A DNA stretch of 43,202 nt from Gracilimonas sp035704785 (GTDB taxonomy: Bacteria; Bacteroidota; Rhodothermia; Balneolales; Balneolaceae). Positions within the stretch are counted from its first letter, which is position 1, and each line of letters opens with the position of its first letter. The position numbers and the translations under genes were made by a program. Where the stretch lies: the NCBI RefSeq assembly GCF_035704785.1, contig NZ_DASSWP010000127.1:1-43202 (forward strand), written 5' to 3'. The notes below the pieces were generated by a model. That model saw only the letters and a program-made list of their open reading frames with translations. It made no database searches and was not told where the DNA came from. Shown one piece after another: positions 16,713-25,021 of the stretch.

Positions 16713-17891
16713 TTAAGGTGTTTGCTCCAGAGCCAAAACAAGTACCTCAACCACCCGTTCAATTTGTTCTATAGTGATGACAAGGGGAGGTAAGAATCTC
16801 ACAACCGTTCCATGGGCGGCATTTCCAAGCACCTTATGCTCAAACATTTTATCGACAACGGGTCGGGCGGGGCGATCCAGTTCAACGCCGATCATGAGTC
16901 CAAGTCCGCGGATGTCTTTTACAGATGGATTTTTGGATAATTTTTCTTTCAGCAGGTTCATCATAAAAGCCCCTTTTTCTTGGGCTTGTTCCACAAGGTG
17001 TTCTTCCTCGATGGCATCCAGCGCGGCGTTGGCTACATGTGTGGCAAAGGGATTACCTCCAAAGGTGGTACCGTGATCTCCGAAACCAAAAGCCGAGGCC
17101 ACTTCTTCTTTTGCCATGATGGCACCAATGGGAACTCCTCCGGCCAGTGCTTTGGCTGAAGCCACGATATCAGGCATTACATCAAAGTGTTGATAGGCAT
17201 AAAATTTCCCGGATCTTCCCACACCACACTGCACTTCATCAATGATCATCAGGATGTTTAAATCATCGCAAAGCTGCCTGGTTTTCTTTATGAATTCTGC
17301 ATCGATCACATTCACCCCGCCGGAGCCCTGAATGGTCTCAAAGGCAATAGCGATCGTGTCTTCATTTGCTGCGGCTTTAAGTGCTTCAAAATCGTTAAAA
17401 GGTAGTTGCTCAAATCCTTCCGGCATGGGATCGAAACCTTCGGTGTAACTTGGCATTCCCATTGCGATGGTAGCCAGCGAACGCCCATGAAAACCTTCAT
17501 TCAGCGTAATGAAATTTCCGGACTTCCCATGTTTTTTACCCCATTTGCGAGCCAGTTTTACACAAGCTTCCATCGCCTCCACGCCGCTGTTGCAAAAGAA
17601 CACCCGATCCAATCCTGATACTTTAGCCAGTTTCTCAGCAAGCAAACTCTGTGGTTCATTATAAAAGAAATTAGAGGCATGCAGCAGCTTCTCCGACTGC
17701 TCCTTGATGGCCACAACAATTTTTGGATGACAATGGCCAAGATTATTCACCGCCAACCCGCCAAAGGCATCTAGGTACTCGTTGCCTTCGGTATCCCAAA
17801 CCAGTGCACCTTTGCCATGTGAAAGTGTTACCGGCAGGCGATTATACACCTGGAAGTGATATTGTTTTTCAAGCTGCTGTGCTTTGTCCAT
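16713..17891 (-). CDS. Acetylornithine/N-succinyldiaminopimelate-type class III aminotransferase
   Basis: This 392-residue PLP aminotransferase has NSGVEAMEA (101-109), FHGRSLATI (134-142), IIDEVQCGVGRSG (216-228) and the PLP lysine K247 in SAKALAGG. It is ArgD-like. ArgD-type enzymes often double as DapC (succinyl-DAP aminotransferase). With dapD encoded 4 kb away and no separate dapC in view, that role is plausible here (inference). The usual E-P-x-Q-G-E-G-G motif reads ETIQGSGG, a departure at two positions that may affect substrate choice, so I give no symbol. It is flanked on both sides by toxin-antitoxin pairs on the same strand. Confidence 0.82.
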   Translation of the reverse strand: MDKAQQLEKQYHFQVYNRLPVTLSHGKGALVWDTEGNEYLDAFGGLAVNNLGHCHPKIVVAIKEQSEKLLHASNFFYNEPQSLLAEKLAKVSGLDRVFFCNSGVEAMEACVKLARKWGKKHGKSGNFITLNEGFHGRSLATIAMGMPSYTEGFDPMPEGFEQLPFNDFEALKAAANEDTIAIAFETIQGSGGVNVIDAEFIKKTRQLCDDLNILMIIDEVQCGVGRSGKFYAYQHFDVMPDIVASAKALAGGVPIGAIMAKEEVASAFGFGDHGTTFGGNPFATHVANAALDAIEEEHLVEQAQEKGAFMMNLLKEKLSKNPSVKDIRGLGLMIGVELDRPARPVVDKMFEHKVLGNAAHGTVVRFLPPLVITIEQIERVVEVLVLALEQTP

Positions 17892-17955
17892 GTGATTATT
17901 GGTGTAAGAGTGTATTGGTTAGTTGTTAGCCAAGAGCGTTAATTTGAATTATTTT

Positions 17956-18348
17956 CTAATCCCAAATAGTCTTCACAAATGTTGAGTTTTGGATATCAGG
18001 ATCATTGGTTAGAATAGGAAGGCCTAACTCTTTACCCGAAGTGGCGATTAACCGGTCATGTAATTCAGGAATATCATCAATTTCGAATGCATGCGTTACG
18101 GTTTCTAAAGAGATAGGATGTTCGAAGACACTAGAGTTATTCTTGATTAAGTGTTGTGCTTCATCAATGGTTGTATCGATTCGGCTTTTCTCTGATAAGT
18201 AAGCCAACTCTGCAAAAACCATAGCTGGTATAATAACTTCAGCTTGTTCCCGGTCAACTTGTTGAAATGTCTTCTTAACATTGGCGGGCATTTTTCTTTT
18301 CTCCAGCCAGAGAATCAATGCCATTGTATCTGCAACATACTTATTCAC
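17956..18348 (-). CDS. PIN-domain ribonuclease toxin, VapC-type
   Basis: The 130-residue protein has the four acidic PIN positions: D7 (YVADTMAL), E47 (FAELAYL), D98 (LHDRLIA) and D116 (LTNDPDI). VapC toxins of this class cleave tRNA or rRNA. The toxin starts inside the end of the small upstream gene (8-nt overlap), as usual for antitoxin-toxin operons. All catalytic acids are present, so it appears intact. Confidence 0.8.
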   Translation of the reverse strand: MNKYVADTMALILWLEKRKMPANVKKTFQQVDREQAEVIIPAMVFAELAYLSEKSRIDTTIDEAQHLIKNNSSVFEHPISLETVTHAFEIDDIPELHDRLIATSGKELGLPILTNDPDIQNSTFVKTIWD

Positions 18349-18562
18349 TTGGATAGAGCTTTTTATAGTCGTTAAACTCTTCTTCGAGATGAGCTGTTTG
18401 TGAATCGCTTAGTGATGATAACTCTCCAGAGATACTGTCCGCAGATTTCTTGATTCTCTTTTGACGAACAAATTGCGCAAACTCTAAAATCTCCTTTAGA
18501 GCTTCTTTAGGAAGTCCTTTGGTGTACTTAATTAACTCTTTTTCTAATTGAGAAGTTGTCAT
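18341..18562 (-). CDS. VapB-type antitoxin, DUF2281-like
   Basis: This 73-residue protein reads MTTSQLEKELIKYTKGLPKE and continues with LEFAQFVRQKRIK, the helical pattern of DUF2281 antitoxins. An acidic C-terminal tail (LEEEFNDYKKLYPSE) is suited to wrapping the toxin. It overlaps the VapC-type gene by 8 nt and is first in the operon. No classic AbrB or RHH domain is visible, so DNA binding is uncertain. Confidence 0.7.
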   Translation of the reverse strand: MTTSQLEKELIKYTKGLPKEALKEILEFAQFVRQKRIKKSADSISGELSSLSDSQTAHLEEEFNDYKKLYPSE

Positions 18563-18651
18563 GAGCTAAAGGCTTTGATGTTATATCCGACAATATAACA
18601 AAATAAGACAGGATTTGGATTCCTCAATTGAATCAGAGGTTCCAGCATGCA

Positions 18652-18672
18652 TTCCGAACGAGACGTTCGGAA
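18652..18672. repeat. Palindrome TTCCGAACG-AGA-CGTTCGGAA
   Basis: A perfect 9-bp inverted repeat with a 3-nt loop, the left of two palindromes bracketing the AT-rich ORF at 18.7-19.4 kb. It lies in the 301-nt gap after the VapB start, where I otherwise see no gene. Confidence 0.7.
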
Positions 18673-18863
18673 CGAGTTCAGAAAAGATAAAAAACCTTGA
18701 TGAATGACTAGGATTTATAAGAGCTTAACTTTATGAGACTTCGCTTTGTATATCAAACTGCTCTCCAACTTACCAAGTTAAGTTTGATGAGCCAGAACCT
18801 GAGCTTATAACTACAAATAAATTAAATACATTTCTATCAGATAAGGATGAGATTAAAATAGTT

Positions 18864-19409
18864 TTGAGAACAGCTTATGAATCTGAAAGTCTTACAGAAG
18901 ATGGTACTTTGAGTCCAATCTTTAATACAATAGAAAAAGAATTGCTAAAAGCTGATTTTGTTGTTCGTGATAGAGCAGTTTTTAATAGAATAAGCGAATC
19001 TGGTAGTCAAACGTCCTATTCTAAATTAAGTGAACAAACTGATACTGATTTGATTTTAGAGTTAGTAGATTTTGATACAGAAGTTCCTTTCACAACTAAT
19101 GCCTACTTTAGTGACGAAAAAAAAGAAACTTTTAGAGGTAATAATTCAATTACATATTATGGTGCAAACGCTGAATTTAGGGTTGTACTATTAAAGGATA
19201 ACGAATTTGCAGGAAGTTATTCTTTCACATATGCACCATGTGAGTTAGGTTGTCCAATCAAAATAAATACAACAACATATGAAGCATACGCAATAGTTGA
19301 GAGAGAAGAGGAAGAACCTAACGATGATCCATTTCAGTATATATCAAAATCTGAACTGGAATTATTCATGAAGAATGCAACTCAAAAGTTGATTCAAGAA
19401 ATCAAATAA
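18864..19409 (+). pseudogene. AT-rich hypothetical ORF, probably 5'-truncated
   Basis: The ORF from a TTG at 18864 encodes 181 residues with a regular alpha/beta pattern (EKELLKADFVVRDRAVFNRI; TDTDLILELVDFD; FAGSYSFTYAPCELGCP). The same frame is open back to 18729 without any ATG, and the upstream part (VKFDEPEPELITTNKL) still looks like protein. The real start and a probable signal sequence therefore seem to be missing. The family is not recognised with certainty; it recalls small exported or lipoprotein-like proteins of Bacteroidota. Base composition is clearly more AT-rich than its neighbours. Palindromes lie on both sides (18652-18672 and 19439-19463), consistent with an inserted and decayed segment. 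It could still be an expressed gene using TTG. Confidence 0.5.
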
Positions 19410-19438
19410 TTGTTGAGTATAGTTCTCACAGTAGCTCT

Positions 19439-19463
19439 CGTTCCCAACCGCGGGTTGGGAACG
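19439..19463. repeat. Palindrome CGTTCCCAACC-GCG-GGTTGGGAACG
   Basis: A perfect 11-bp inverted repeat with a 3-nt loop, of the GTTCCCAACC/GGTTGGGAAC type common in bacterial intergenic regions. It lies between the AT-rich ORF and the end of tex and may end transcripts from either side, though no T run follows. Confidence 0.8.
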
Positions 19464-19493
19464 CCTGCTGAACCTTTGGTTTTTAATACCAAA

Positions 19494-21674
19494 CTAGCTA
19501 CCAACCAATTTGAGTCCGATTCGTCCTCGTTCTAAATCCAAAGTAAGAATTTCAATACTGATAATATCCCCCACACTTACAACATCGTGAGGATCTTCGA
19601 TCTTTCTGTTTTCTGCCATATTGGAGATGTGAAGCAATCCATCCTGTTTTACACCGATATCCACAAAAGCGCCAAAATCAACTACGTTGCGAACTGTGCC
19701 TTCCAGCTTTTGACCTTCCTTTAGATCTTCCATCTTCATGACATCCGTGCGGAGTAATGGTTTGGGCAGGGATTCCCGCGGATCACGACCGGGTTTCTGA
19801 AGATTTTCGATAATGAGCTCGAGCGTTGGAACACCCACACCGACCTGCTCTGCCGTTTCCTTCAAATTCACGTTCTTGAACTTGCCTGCGATCTTGTCTT
19901 TTTCTTGAGAGAGGTTGTCCAGATTTATGCCAAAGAGATTACACAGTTTCTCAGCCGCTTCATAACTCTCGGGGTGAATGGCAGTGTTATCCAGCGGATT
20001 CTTGGATTCGGGGATACGCATGAAACCGGCCGCCTGCTGAAAACGGAAATCGCCCACGCCGTCTATATTCTTGATTTGCTCGCGGTCGATGAAAATGCCT
20101 TTTTCTTCTCGCTGCTTCACAATGTTTTGAGCAACTTTTTTGCTCAGTCCTGAAATATGAGCAAGAAGTGGCGCGCTGGCAGTATTCAAATTAACGCCAA
20201 CCTCATTCACACAGCTCTCCACGACGTCGTCTAGTTTTGAGGAAAGCTGATTTTGGTTTACATCATGTTGATATAACCCTACACCAATGGATTTCGGATC
20301 GATCTTTACAAGCTCAGCCAAAGGATCCTGAACTCTTCTGGCGATAGAGATATTGCCACGCTGAGCGGCATCCAGTTCCGGGAATTCCTCGCGGGCAATA
20401 GTTGAAGCAGAATAGACCGAAGCACCGGCTTCGTTAACGATCATATAGTGAAGTTCTTCATTGGGATGCTTCTCTTTTCGCTTTTGGATGAACTCGGCTA
20501 CGATTTGTTCTGTCTCTCGACTCGCTGTTCCGTTACCAATGGCGATCAACTCCACCCCATATTTGTCGATAAATTGCTCGAATACAACTTCTGCTTCAGC
20601 TACTTTCTTTTGCGGAGGAGTAGGATAGGTTGTTGTACCTTCCAGATACTTTCCATGTTGATCCACAACTGCTACTTTACACCCACTTCGGAATGCAGGG
20701 TCAATACCCATAACAACTTTCTTATCTAAGGGTGGTTGCATGAGCAGGTTACCGAGGTTGGTAGCAAAAGTCTCAATGGCATGGGCATCGGCTTTGTCGG
20801 TGAGTTCGCTGCGGAGTTCACGTTCCAGGGAGGGGAAGAGGAGTCGTTTGTAGGCATCCTCCACAGAATCTTGAAGGTATTCGGTGAAGATGCTCCGGTC
20901 GTTGCTGATAACAATATCATCAATATTTTCGAGCGTTCGTTCTTCCCAAATATCCACATTCACAAATAGAATATTCTCTCTTTCCCCGCGATTGATGGCC
21001 AAAATTTGATAGGGCTTCAGTTTGCTGACTTTCGCTGAAAACTCGTAATAATCCTCAAAATTGGTTCGATCTTTTACTGTTGGATTCTTCTTGGTGACGA
21101 TGTTCGAGTGCTCCGAAAATACCTTCCGAAGCATTTCTCGAACCTCCAGGTTTTCGTTTATCCATTCGGCTACAATATCAGTGGCTCCGTCAAATGCTTC
21201 TTCCACGGTTTCTACTTCTTTTTCCGGATCGATATACTCCTTGGCGTATTTCATAGGATCACCTGAAGTGATCTCCTGTTCCCAGATCAATTTTGCAAGC
21301 GGCTCCAAGCCTTTTTCCTTGGCTTTATCTCCACGTGTTTTGCGCTTTTGTTTATAGGGGAGATAGATATCCTCCAGCGTCTTAAGGTCGGTGCAGGCTT
21401 TGATCTGCTCTTCCAGCTCCGGCGTCAGTTTATCCTGTTCTTTGATAGATTTCAGAATGGTTTCCTTGCGGGCTTCCAGGGTACGCTGTGTTTCGAGTCC
21501 GTCGCGGATTGCACGGATCTGTTCTTCGTCCAGCCCGTCGGTGGCTTCTTTTCGATATCGGGCCAGGAAAGGAACCGTAGCACCTTCATCCAAAAACTTG
21601 GCTACGGTGCTGATCTGTTTACCTGAAAAATTAAGTTGAGATGCTAAAAAACTAAAGATCTTGGTATCGCTCAT
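19494..21674 (-). CDS. tex: Tex-family RNA-binding transcription accessory protein
   Basis: The protein of 726 residues has the Tex layout. It starts with the helical Tex_N region, followed by an RNase H/YqgF-like domain (VMGIDPAFRSGCKVAVVD, near 330-345) and helix-hairpin-helix motifs (LAHISGLSKKVAQNIV; IKNIDGVGDFRFQQ). A C-terminal S1 domain closes it (EGTVRNVVDFGAFVDIG...LHISNM). Tex binds nucleic acids and affects transcription and stress tolerance in several bacteria. I take ATG 21674 (MSDTKIFSFLASQLNF) as the start; a TTG six codons upstream at 21692 is possible but less likely. It is divergent from the ECF sigma gene across a 227-nt gap that contains a large hairpin. Confidence 0.9.
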   Translation of the reverse strand: MSDTKIFSFLASQLNFSGKQISTVAKFLDEGATVPFLARYRKEATDGLDEEQIRAIRDGLETQRTLEARKETILKSIKEQDKLTPELEEQIKACTDLKTLEDIYLPYKQKRKTRGDKAKEKGLEPLAKLIWEQEITSGDPMKYAKEYIDPEKEVETVEEAFDGATDIVAEWINENLEVREMLRKVFSEHSNIVTKKNPTVKDRTNFEDYYEFSAKVSKLKPYQILAINRGERENILFVNVDIWEERTLENIDDIVISNDRSIFTEYLQDSVEDAYKRLLFPSLERELRSELTDKADAHAIETFATNLGNLLMQPPLDKKVVMGIDPAFRSGCKVAVVDQHGKYLEGTTTYPTPPQKKVAEAEVVFEQFIDKYGVELIAIGNGTASRETEQIVAEFIQKRKEKHPNEELHYMIVNEAGASVYSASTIAREEFPELDAAQRGNISIARRVQDPLAELVKIDPKSIGVGLYQHDVNQNQLSSKLDDVVESCVNEVGVNLNTASAPLLAHISGLSKKVAQNIVKQREEKGIFIDREQIKNIDGVGDFRFQQAAGFMRIPESKNPLDNTAIHPESYEAAEKLCNLFGINLDNLSQEKDKIAGKFKNVNLKETAEQVGVGVPTLELIIENLQKPGRDPRESLPKPLLRTDVMKMEDLKEGQKLEGTVRNVVDFGAFVDIGVKQDGLLHISNMAENRKIEDPHDVVSVGDIISIEILTLDLERGRIGLKLVGS

Positions 21675-21744
21675 TGATGATATTAATTTCAAAATTTAGA
21701 TACTGAAAATAAGAAGGGAATGGGGAAATGTTGAATATAATTTT

Positions 21745-21825
21745 GGTTATTCGTTAAATCGTTAATAGTTATTGGTTGGCAATATTTGCTAATAACTGAT
21801 AACGATTTTCTAATAACGAATAACC
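21745..21825. repeat. Long imperfect hairpin with GGTTATTCGTTA ends
   Basis: GGTTATTCGTTA (21745-21756) is perfectly inverted as TAACGAATAACC (21814-21825). Immediately inside, 17 nt at 21757-21773 pair with 21791-21807 at 15 of 17 positions. The whole 81-nt element can fold into one hairpin of about 27 bp. It is probably a small non-autonomous palindromic element; a shorter relative is at 7371-7416. It lies between the divergent tex and ECF sigma genes. Confidence 0.75.
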
Positions 21826-21840
21826 GGTAACGAAAAAAAG

Positions 21841-21870
21841 TGTAACCTTTTCCTATTTCATCAGTGTATA
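21841..21870 (+). promoter_or_regulatory. Possible ECF-type promoter of the sigma operon
   Basis: TGTAAC (21841-21846) and GTGTATA (21864-21870) are separated by 17 nt, about 30 nt before the sigma gene. The AAC-containing -35 element is the form usual for ECF-dependent promoters, so autoregulation is plausible. This is one site only and no second copy with the same spacing was found in the window. Confidence 0.35.
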
Positions 21871-21901
21871 AGGGTGAAAACACAAAACCCGGGATAAATA
21901 G

Positions 21902-22465
21902 GTGGATTCAACTTCGGATAAGGCTTTAATGATGAAAGTGAAAAAAGGGGACCTGGATAAACTGGGGCTTCTTTTTGAACGGTATAACCGTCCGTTGTTC
22001 AGTTTTTTCTACCGGATGTGCAAAGATTCCGATACCAGCGAAGACCTGGTGCAATCCGTATTTGAGCGCATGCTGAAATATCGGGAAAGCTATACCGGCA
22101 GCGGCACCTTTACTACCTGGATGTTCAGTATCGCAAGAAATGCACATATTGATCATTATAGAAAAGTGAAGCGACGTGCAATCCCGGTTGAAATTGATGA
22201 AGAGCGTTTGGAAGTTGAAGAGGATGAAACCGCCATCATTGATCAAAAAGAACAAAAGAAGAGTTTGCTGGAAATGGCGCTCGAGCGTCTGGATGAAGAA
22301 AAAAGAGAGATCGTGATCCTGAGTCGCTACGAAGGATTGAAATACAAGGAGATCGCCGATATCCTGAATACTACGGAAGGCGCGATAAAAGTAAAGATGT
22401 TTAGGGCAATGAAAGAGTTAAAAGATCTGGTAACCACTTTAAGTGAGGAATGCAGCTATGAATGA
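21902..22465 (+). CDS. RNA polymerase ECF-type sigma factor
   Basis: The 187-residue protein has sigma region 2 (about residues 20-90: YNRPLFSFFYRMC, SEDLVQSVFERML, GTFTTWMFSIARNAHIDHYRK). It also has region 4 (about 125-180: LDEEKREIVILSRYEGLKYKEIADIL, TEGAIKVKMFRAMKEL), with no region 1 or 3. An acidic linker (EEDETAIIDQKEQ) joins the two. The start is GTG at 21902; the next internal start is ATG at codon 10. Its last codons overlap the start of the anti-sigma gene (ATGAATGA), so the pair is translationally coupled. It probably controls this operon and other envelope genes. Confidence 0.9.
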   Translation: MDSTSDKALMMKVKKGDLDKLGLLFERYNRPLFSFFYRMCKDSDTSEDLVQSVFERMLKYRESYTGSGTFTTWMFSIARNAHIDHYRKVKRRAIPVEIDEERLEVEEDETAIIDQKEQKKSLLEMALERLDEEKREIVILSRYEGLKYKEIADILNTTEGAIKVKMFRAMKELKDLVTTLSEECSYE

Positions 22466-23246
22466 AAAACATGAACAACTGATCGCTGATTATTTATCCG
22501 GAGATTTAGGTGCCGAGGACAAAAGCAAAGTCGAGGAACTGATCGCTGCAGGCGATATCGACTTTATGGAATTCCGTGAGCTTGAGAAAATGCACGAAGA
22601 CCTAGGCTCTATCACCACACCAAAACCCGGCAAGGAAATGAGCAGCCGCTTTTATGCGATGCTGGAAGAGGAAAAGCAAAATCAACGAGAAAGTTGGACC
22701 GAATTTTTATTTATGAGATTCAAAGTAGCATTGGCAGAACTCACTATGCTACGAGTGGCTTATGCGATAGTTTTACTGGTGCTCGGCGGATTCATAGGTT
22801 CACAGATAAATGGAAGCCAATCCGAGATCGAGCAGTTGAGTCAGGAAATGCAAACCATGAAAGAAATGATGATGGTGAATATGCTGGAAGGAGCTTCGGC
22901 GGCAGACCGCCTCAAAGCAGTGAATATCAGCACGGAGCTGCCAAGGGCAGATTCAGAAGCCATCCATGCGCTGCTGTTTACTTTGAATAATGATCCCAGC
23001 GTGAATGTGCGCGTTCAAACGATAGAAGCATTAAAGCGTTGGGGAGAAAATGAGGTTGTGAGGGAAGGATTGGTAAGAGCTATTGCACAACAAGAATCCC
23101 CTATAGTGATCATTGAACTGGCCGATGCCATGATAGAACTTGAACTTGAAAACGGAGCTCAGGAATTTAAGCAGCTGCTCCGTGAACGAGAACTTGACTA
23201 TACCGTACAACAAAAACTGCAAAGCAGCATCGCTGCAATACTGTGA
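22458..23246 (+). CDS. Membrane-anchored anti-sigma factor with HEAT-repeat sensor domain
   Basis: I take ATG 22458 (MNEKHEQLIADYLSGDL), which has a GTGAGG at 22443-22448 as a possible ribosome-binding site and overlaps the sigma gene by 8 nt. The 262-residue protein has a short N-terminal anti-sigma-like helical domain (1-80) without the usual HxxxCxxC zinc motif. A single transmembrane helix follows at about 99-116. Then comes a coiled-coil-prone segment (SEIEQLSQEMQTMKEMM) and HEAT-like repeats at about 148-262 (NNDPSVNVRVQTIEALKRWG). By topology the HEAT part is outside the cytoplasmic membrane and could sense an envelope ligand or protein (inference). It is followed by two DUF4097 genes. 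Confidence 0.82.
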   Translation: MNEKHEQLIADYLSGDLGAEDKSKVEELIAAGDIDFMEFRELEKMHEDLGSITTPKPGKEMSSRFYAMLEEEKQNQRESWTEFLFMRFKVALAELTMLRVAYAIVLLVLGGFIGSQINGSQSEIEQLSQEMQTMKEMMMVNMLEGASAADRLKAVNISTELPRADSEAIHALLFTLNNDPSVNVRVQTIEALKRWGENEVVREGLVRAIAQQESPIVIIELADAMIELELENGAQEFKQLLRERELDYTVQQKLQSSIAAIL

Positions 23247-23253
23247 GGTTACA

Positions 23254-24141
23254 ATGAAGTGGATGTTATTAATTATAATTTGGGTGCTTGGTCATTCTGT
23301 GGAAGCCCAAACGCCGGTGGTGTCACAGCGAACCAACGAAAACGTTGAAATGCGGATTCCTGCTTCGGAATTTAATGATGAAACCATTTTTCATCTTAAA
23401 AATATAAATGGAGATCTTAATGCTGTGGGATATGACGGGGATGAAATTCTTATCACCGGAACTAAGATCGTGACCGGTAATCCCGCAACCAGGGACAACT
23501 TCAATCCGGAAGAGATATATCTTGACCGGCTCAGGGGAACTAACAGTATTTTCGTGTTTGTTCAACATCCCGGTGTCGAGGTGGAGGTGAGGGGAGATGA
23601 GCTTCACTATACATCAAACCGAAAAAATAAAAGAAGCTGGAATGAGAATTCCCTGGAATTTGAATTCAACCTTCAGCTTAAGATCCCTCATTACCTGATG
23701 TCTCATATTTCAACTATCAATGGGGGAGAAGTAGTGGTTGAGGGCATGTCTAATGGAATAAATGCAGCGAATATAAATGGAAGCGTCTTCGTGAATAATG
23801 TAGCCGGCCCGGTTAAAGCCCAGACCGTGAATGGGAATATCAGGGTAGAGTATGAAGAAACTCCTTCCGGCACAGCTGACTTTCACACTGTGAATGGAAC
23901 AATTGAAGTGATAGCGCCAAAAGACTTATCTGCAGTTGTAACCTTTAAGAGTTTGCACGGTGAACTATATACCGACTTCGAACAGATCGAGTATCTGCAA
24001 AATCGGGTGAAAAGAAATTCGGATGGGAATCACCGATTGAAGATCGAACGATCTTCACCGATACAATTTGGCGAAGGCGGTCCCGAAATGCGTTTACAAC
24101 TATTAAATGGAAACGCCTACATCAAACAAAGAAAATCATAG
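23254..24141 (+). CDS. Exported DUF4097-type beta-strand repeat protein (first copy)
   Basis: The 295-residue protein starts at ATG 23254 with a signal peptide (MKWMLLIIIWVLGHSVEAQ). The open frame extends back to 23140 inside the anti-sigma gene, but those codons are not used. The body shows a ladder of short strands with a recurring x-N/H-G turn: NINGDLNAV, TINGGEVVV, NINGSVFVN, TVNGNIRVE, TVNGTIEVI, SLHGELYTD, LLNGNAYIK. This is typical of DUF4097, a right-handed beta-helix-like fold. Proteins of this type are exported and often lie beside ECF or two-component envelope-stress regulators. It starts 8 nt after the anti-sigma stop. Confidence 0.82.
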   Translation: MKWMLLIIIWVLGHSVEAQTPVVSQRTNENVEMRIPASEFNDETIFHLKNINGDLNAVGYDGDEILITGTKIVTGNPATRDNFNPEEIYLDRLRGTNSIFVFVQHPGVEVEVRGDELHYTSNRKNKRSWNENSLEFEFNLQLKIPHYLMSHISTINGGEVVVEGMSNGINAANINGSVFVNNVAGPVKAQTVNGNIRVEYEETPSGTADFHTVNGTIEVIAPKDLSAVVTFKSLHGELYTDFEQIEYLQNRVKRNSDGNHRLKIERSSPIQFGEGGPEMRLQLLNGNAYIKQRKS

Positions 24142-24160
24142 ACAATCATAAATTAATATC

Positions 24161-24970
24161 ATGAAAAGACGAACTAAGCAGTTAATTTTAGGAATCCTAA
24201 TTAGCGTTTTTACTATCCCGGCGCTTGCACAAAATAACATCGAAGTGCCTCTGACAAATCCGGATCAGCCCGGGAAGCTGATTATCAGTGCCATGTTCTC
24301 GGATGAGATCGAGATCCGTACGCATAATCAAAATAACGTAATTGTGAATTACGATGGCGATAATGTTAGGGAAGAGGAAGAAGATGCCATGAAAAACGGA
24401 ATGCGACGTATTTCCGGGGGCGGACTTGGCCTTGAGGTCACAGAAGAAAATAATGAAGTCCGTATAACCACCGGACCTATGCCCACAGGTGATTTTGAGA
24501 TGGTGGTGCTGGTACCCCGTAATTTTTCTCTGAAGCTTAATACTGTTCAGGGGGATGTGAGTGTATCAGGACTTTCCGGTGAGATGGAAATAAGTGCGGT
24601 AAATGGAGACATTGAACTTTCTGATATTTCAGGAACCGTATTGGTAAACAGTGTGAATGGAGATATGAATATCGACTTTAATCGTATTCCCCAAAATTCA
24701 CCCATGTCATTTACCGGCGTAAATGGAGATATAGAAGTTGCCTTCCCCTCAGACGCTAAATTCACTGCAAAAATGAAGACCGAATGGGGTGATGTATACA
24801 CTAATTTCGATATGGATATCGAAAGGGAAGGAACCAGCAACCAATCAGATTCTGAGGACGGTACCTTTAAGGTTGCAGTAAACAGATGGATCTTTGGAAA
24901 AGTAAATGGTGGCGGACCTGAGTTTTTATTCAAGACGCTGCACGGAGATATTTCAATCCGAAAAAAATAA
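24161..24970 (+). CDS. Exported DUF4097-type beta-strand repeat protein (second copy)
   Basis: A paralogue of the preceding gene, with 269 residues and a clear signal peptide (MKRRTKQLILGILISVFTIPALAQ). Its strand ladder again has the N-G turn: VQGDVSVS, AVNGDIELS, SVNGDMNID, GVNGDIEVA, TEWGDVYTN, TLHGDISIR. It has an acidic insertion after VNYDGDNVREEEED. The two copies keep the same order of motifs near their C termini but differ elsewhere, suggesting an old tandem duplication with divergence. It is 20 nt downstream and surely in the same operon. Function is unknown. Confidence 0.82.
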   Translation: MKRRTKQLILGILISVFTIPALAQNNIEVPLTNPDQPGKLIISAMFSDEIEIRTHNQNNVIVNYDGDNVREEEEDAMKNGMRRISGGGLGLEVTEENNEVRITTGPMPTGDFEMVVLVPRNFSLKLNTVQGDVSVSGLSGEMEISAVNGDIELSDISGTVLVNSVNGDMNIDFNRIPQNSPMSFTGVNGDIEVAFPSDAKFTAKMKTEWGDVYTNFDMDIEREGTSNQSDSEDGTFKVAVNRWIFGKVNGGGPEFLFKTLHGDISIRKK

Positions 24971-25021
24971 ATTAAAGAGTAACTTTCTCTTTTGCTTTTC
25001 GTGTAAGATTTAAATATAAAC

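Noticed and set aside
23140..23253. Upstream extension of the first DUF4097 gene
   Set aside because: It lies inside the anti-sigma gene in another frame, and the signal peptide starts at ATG 23254.
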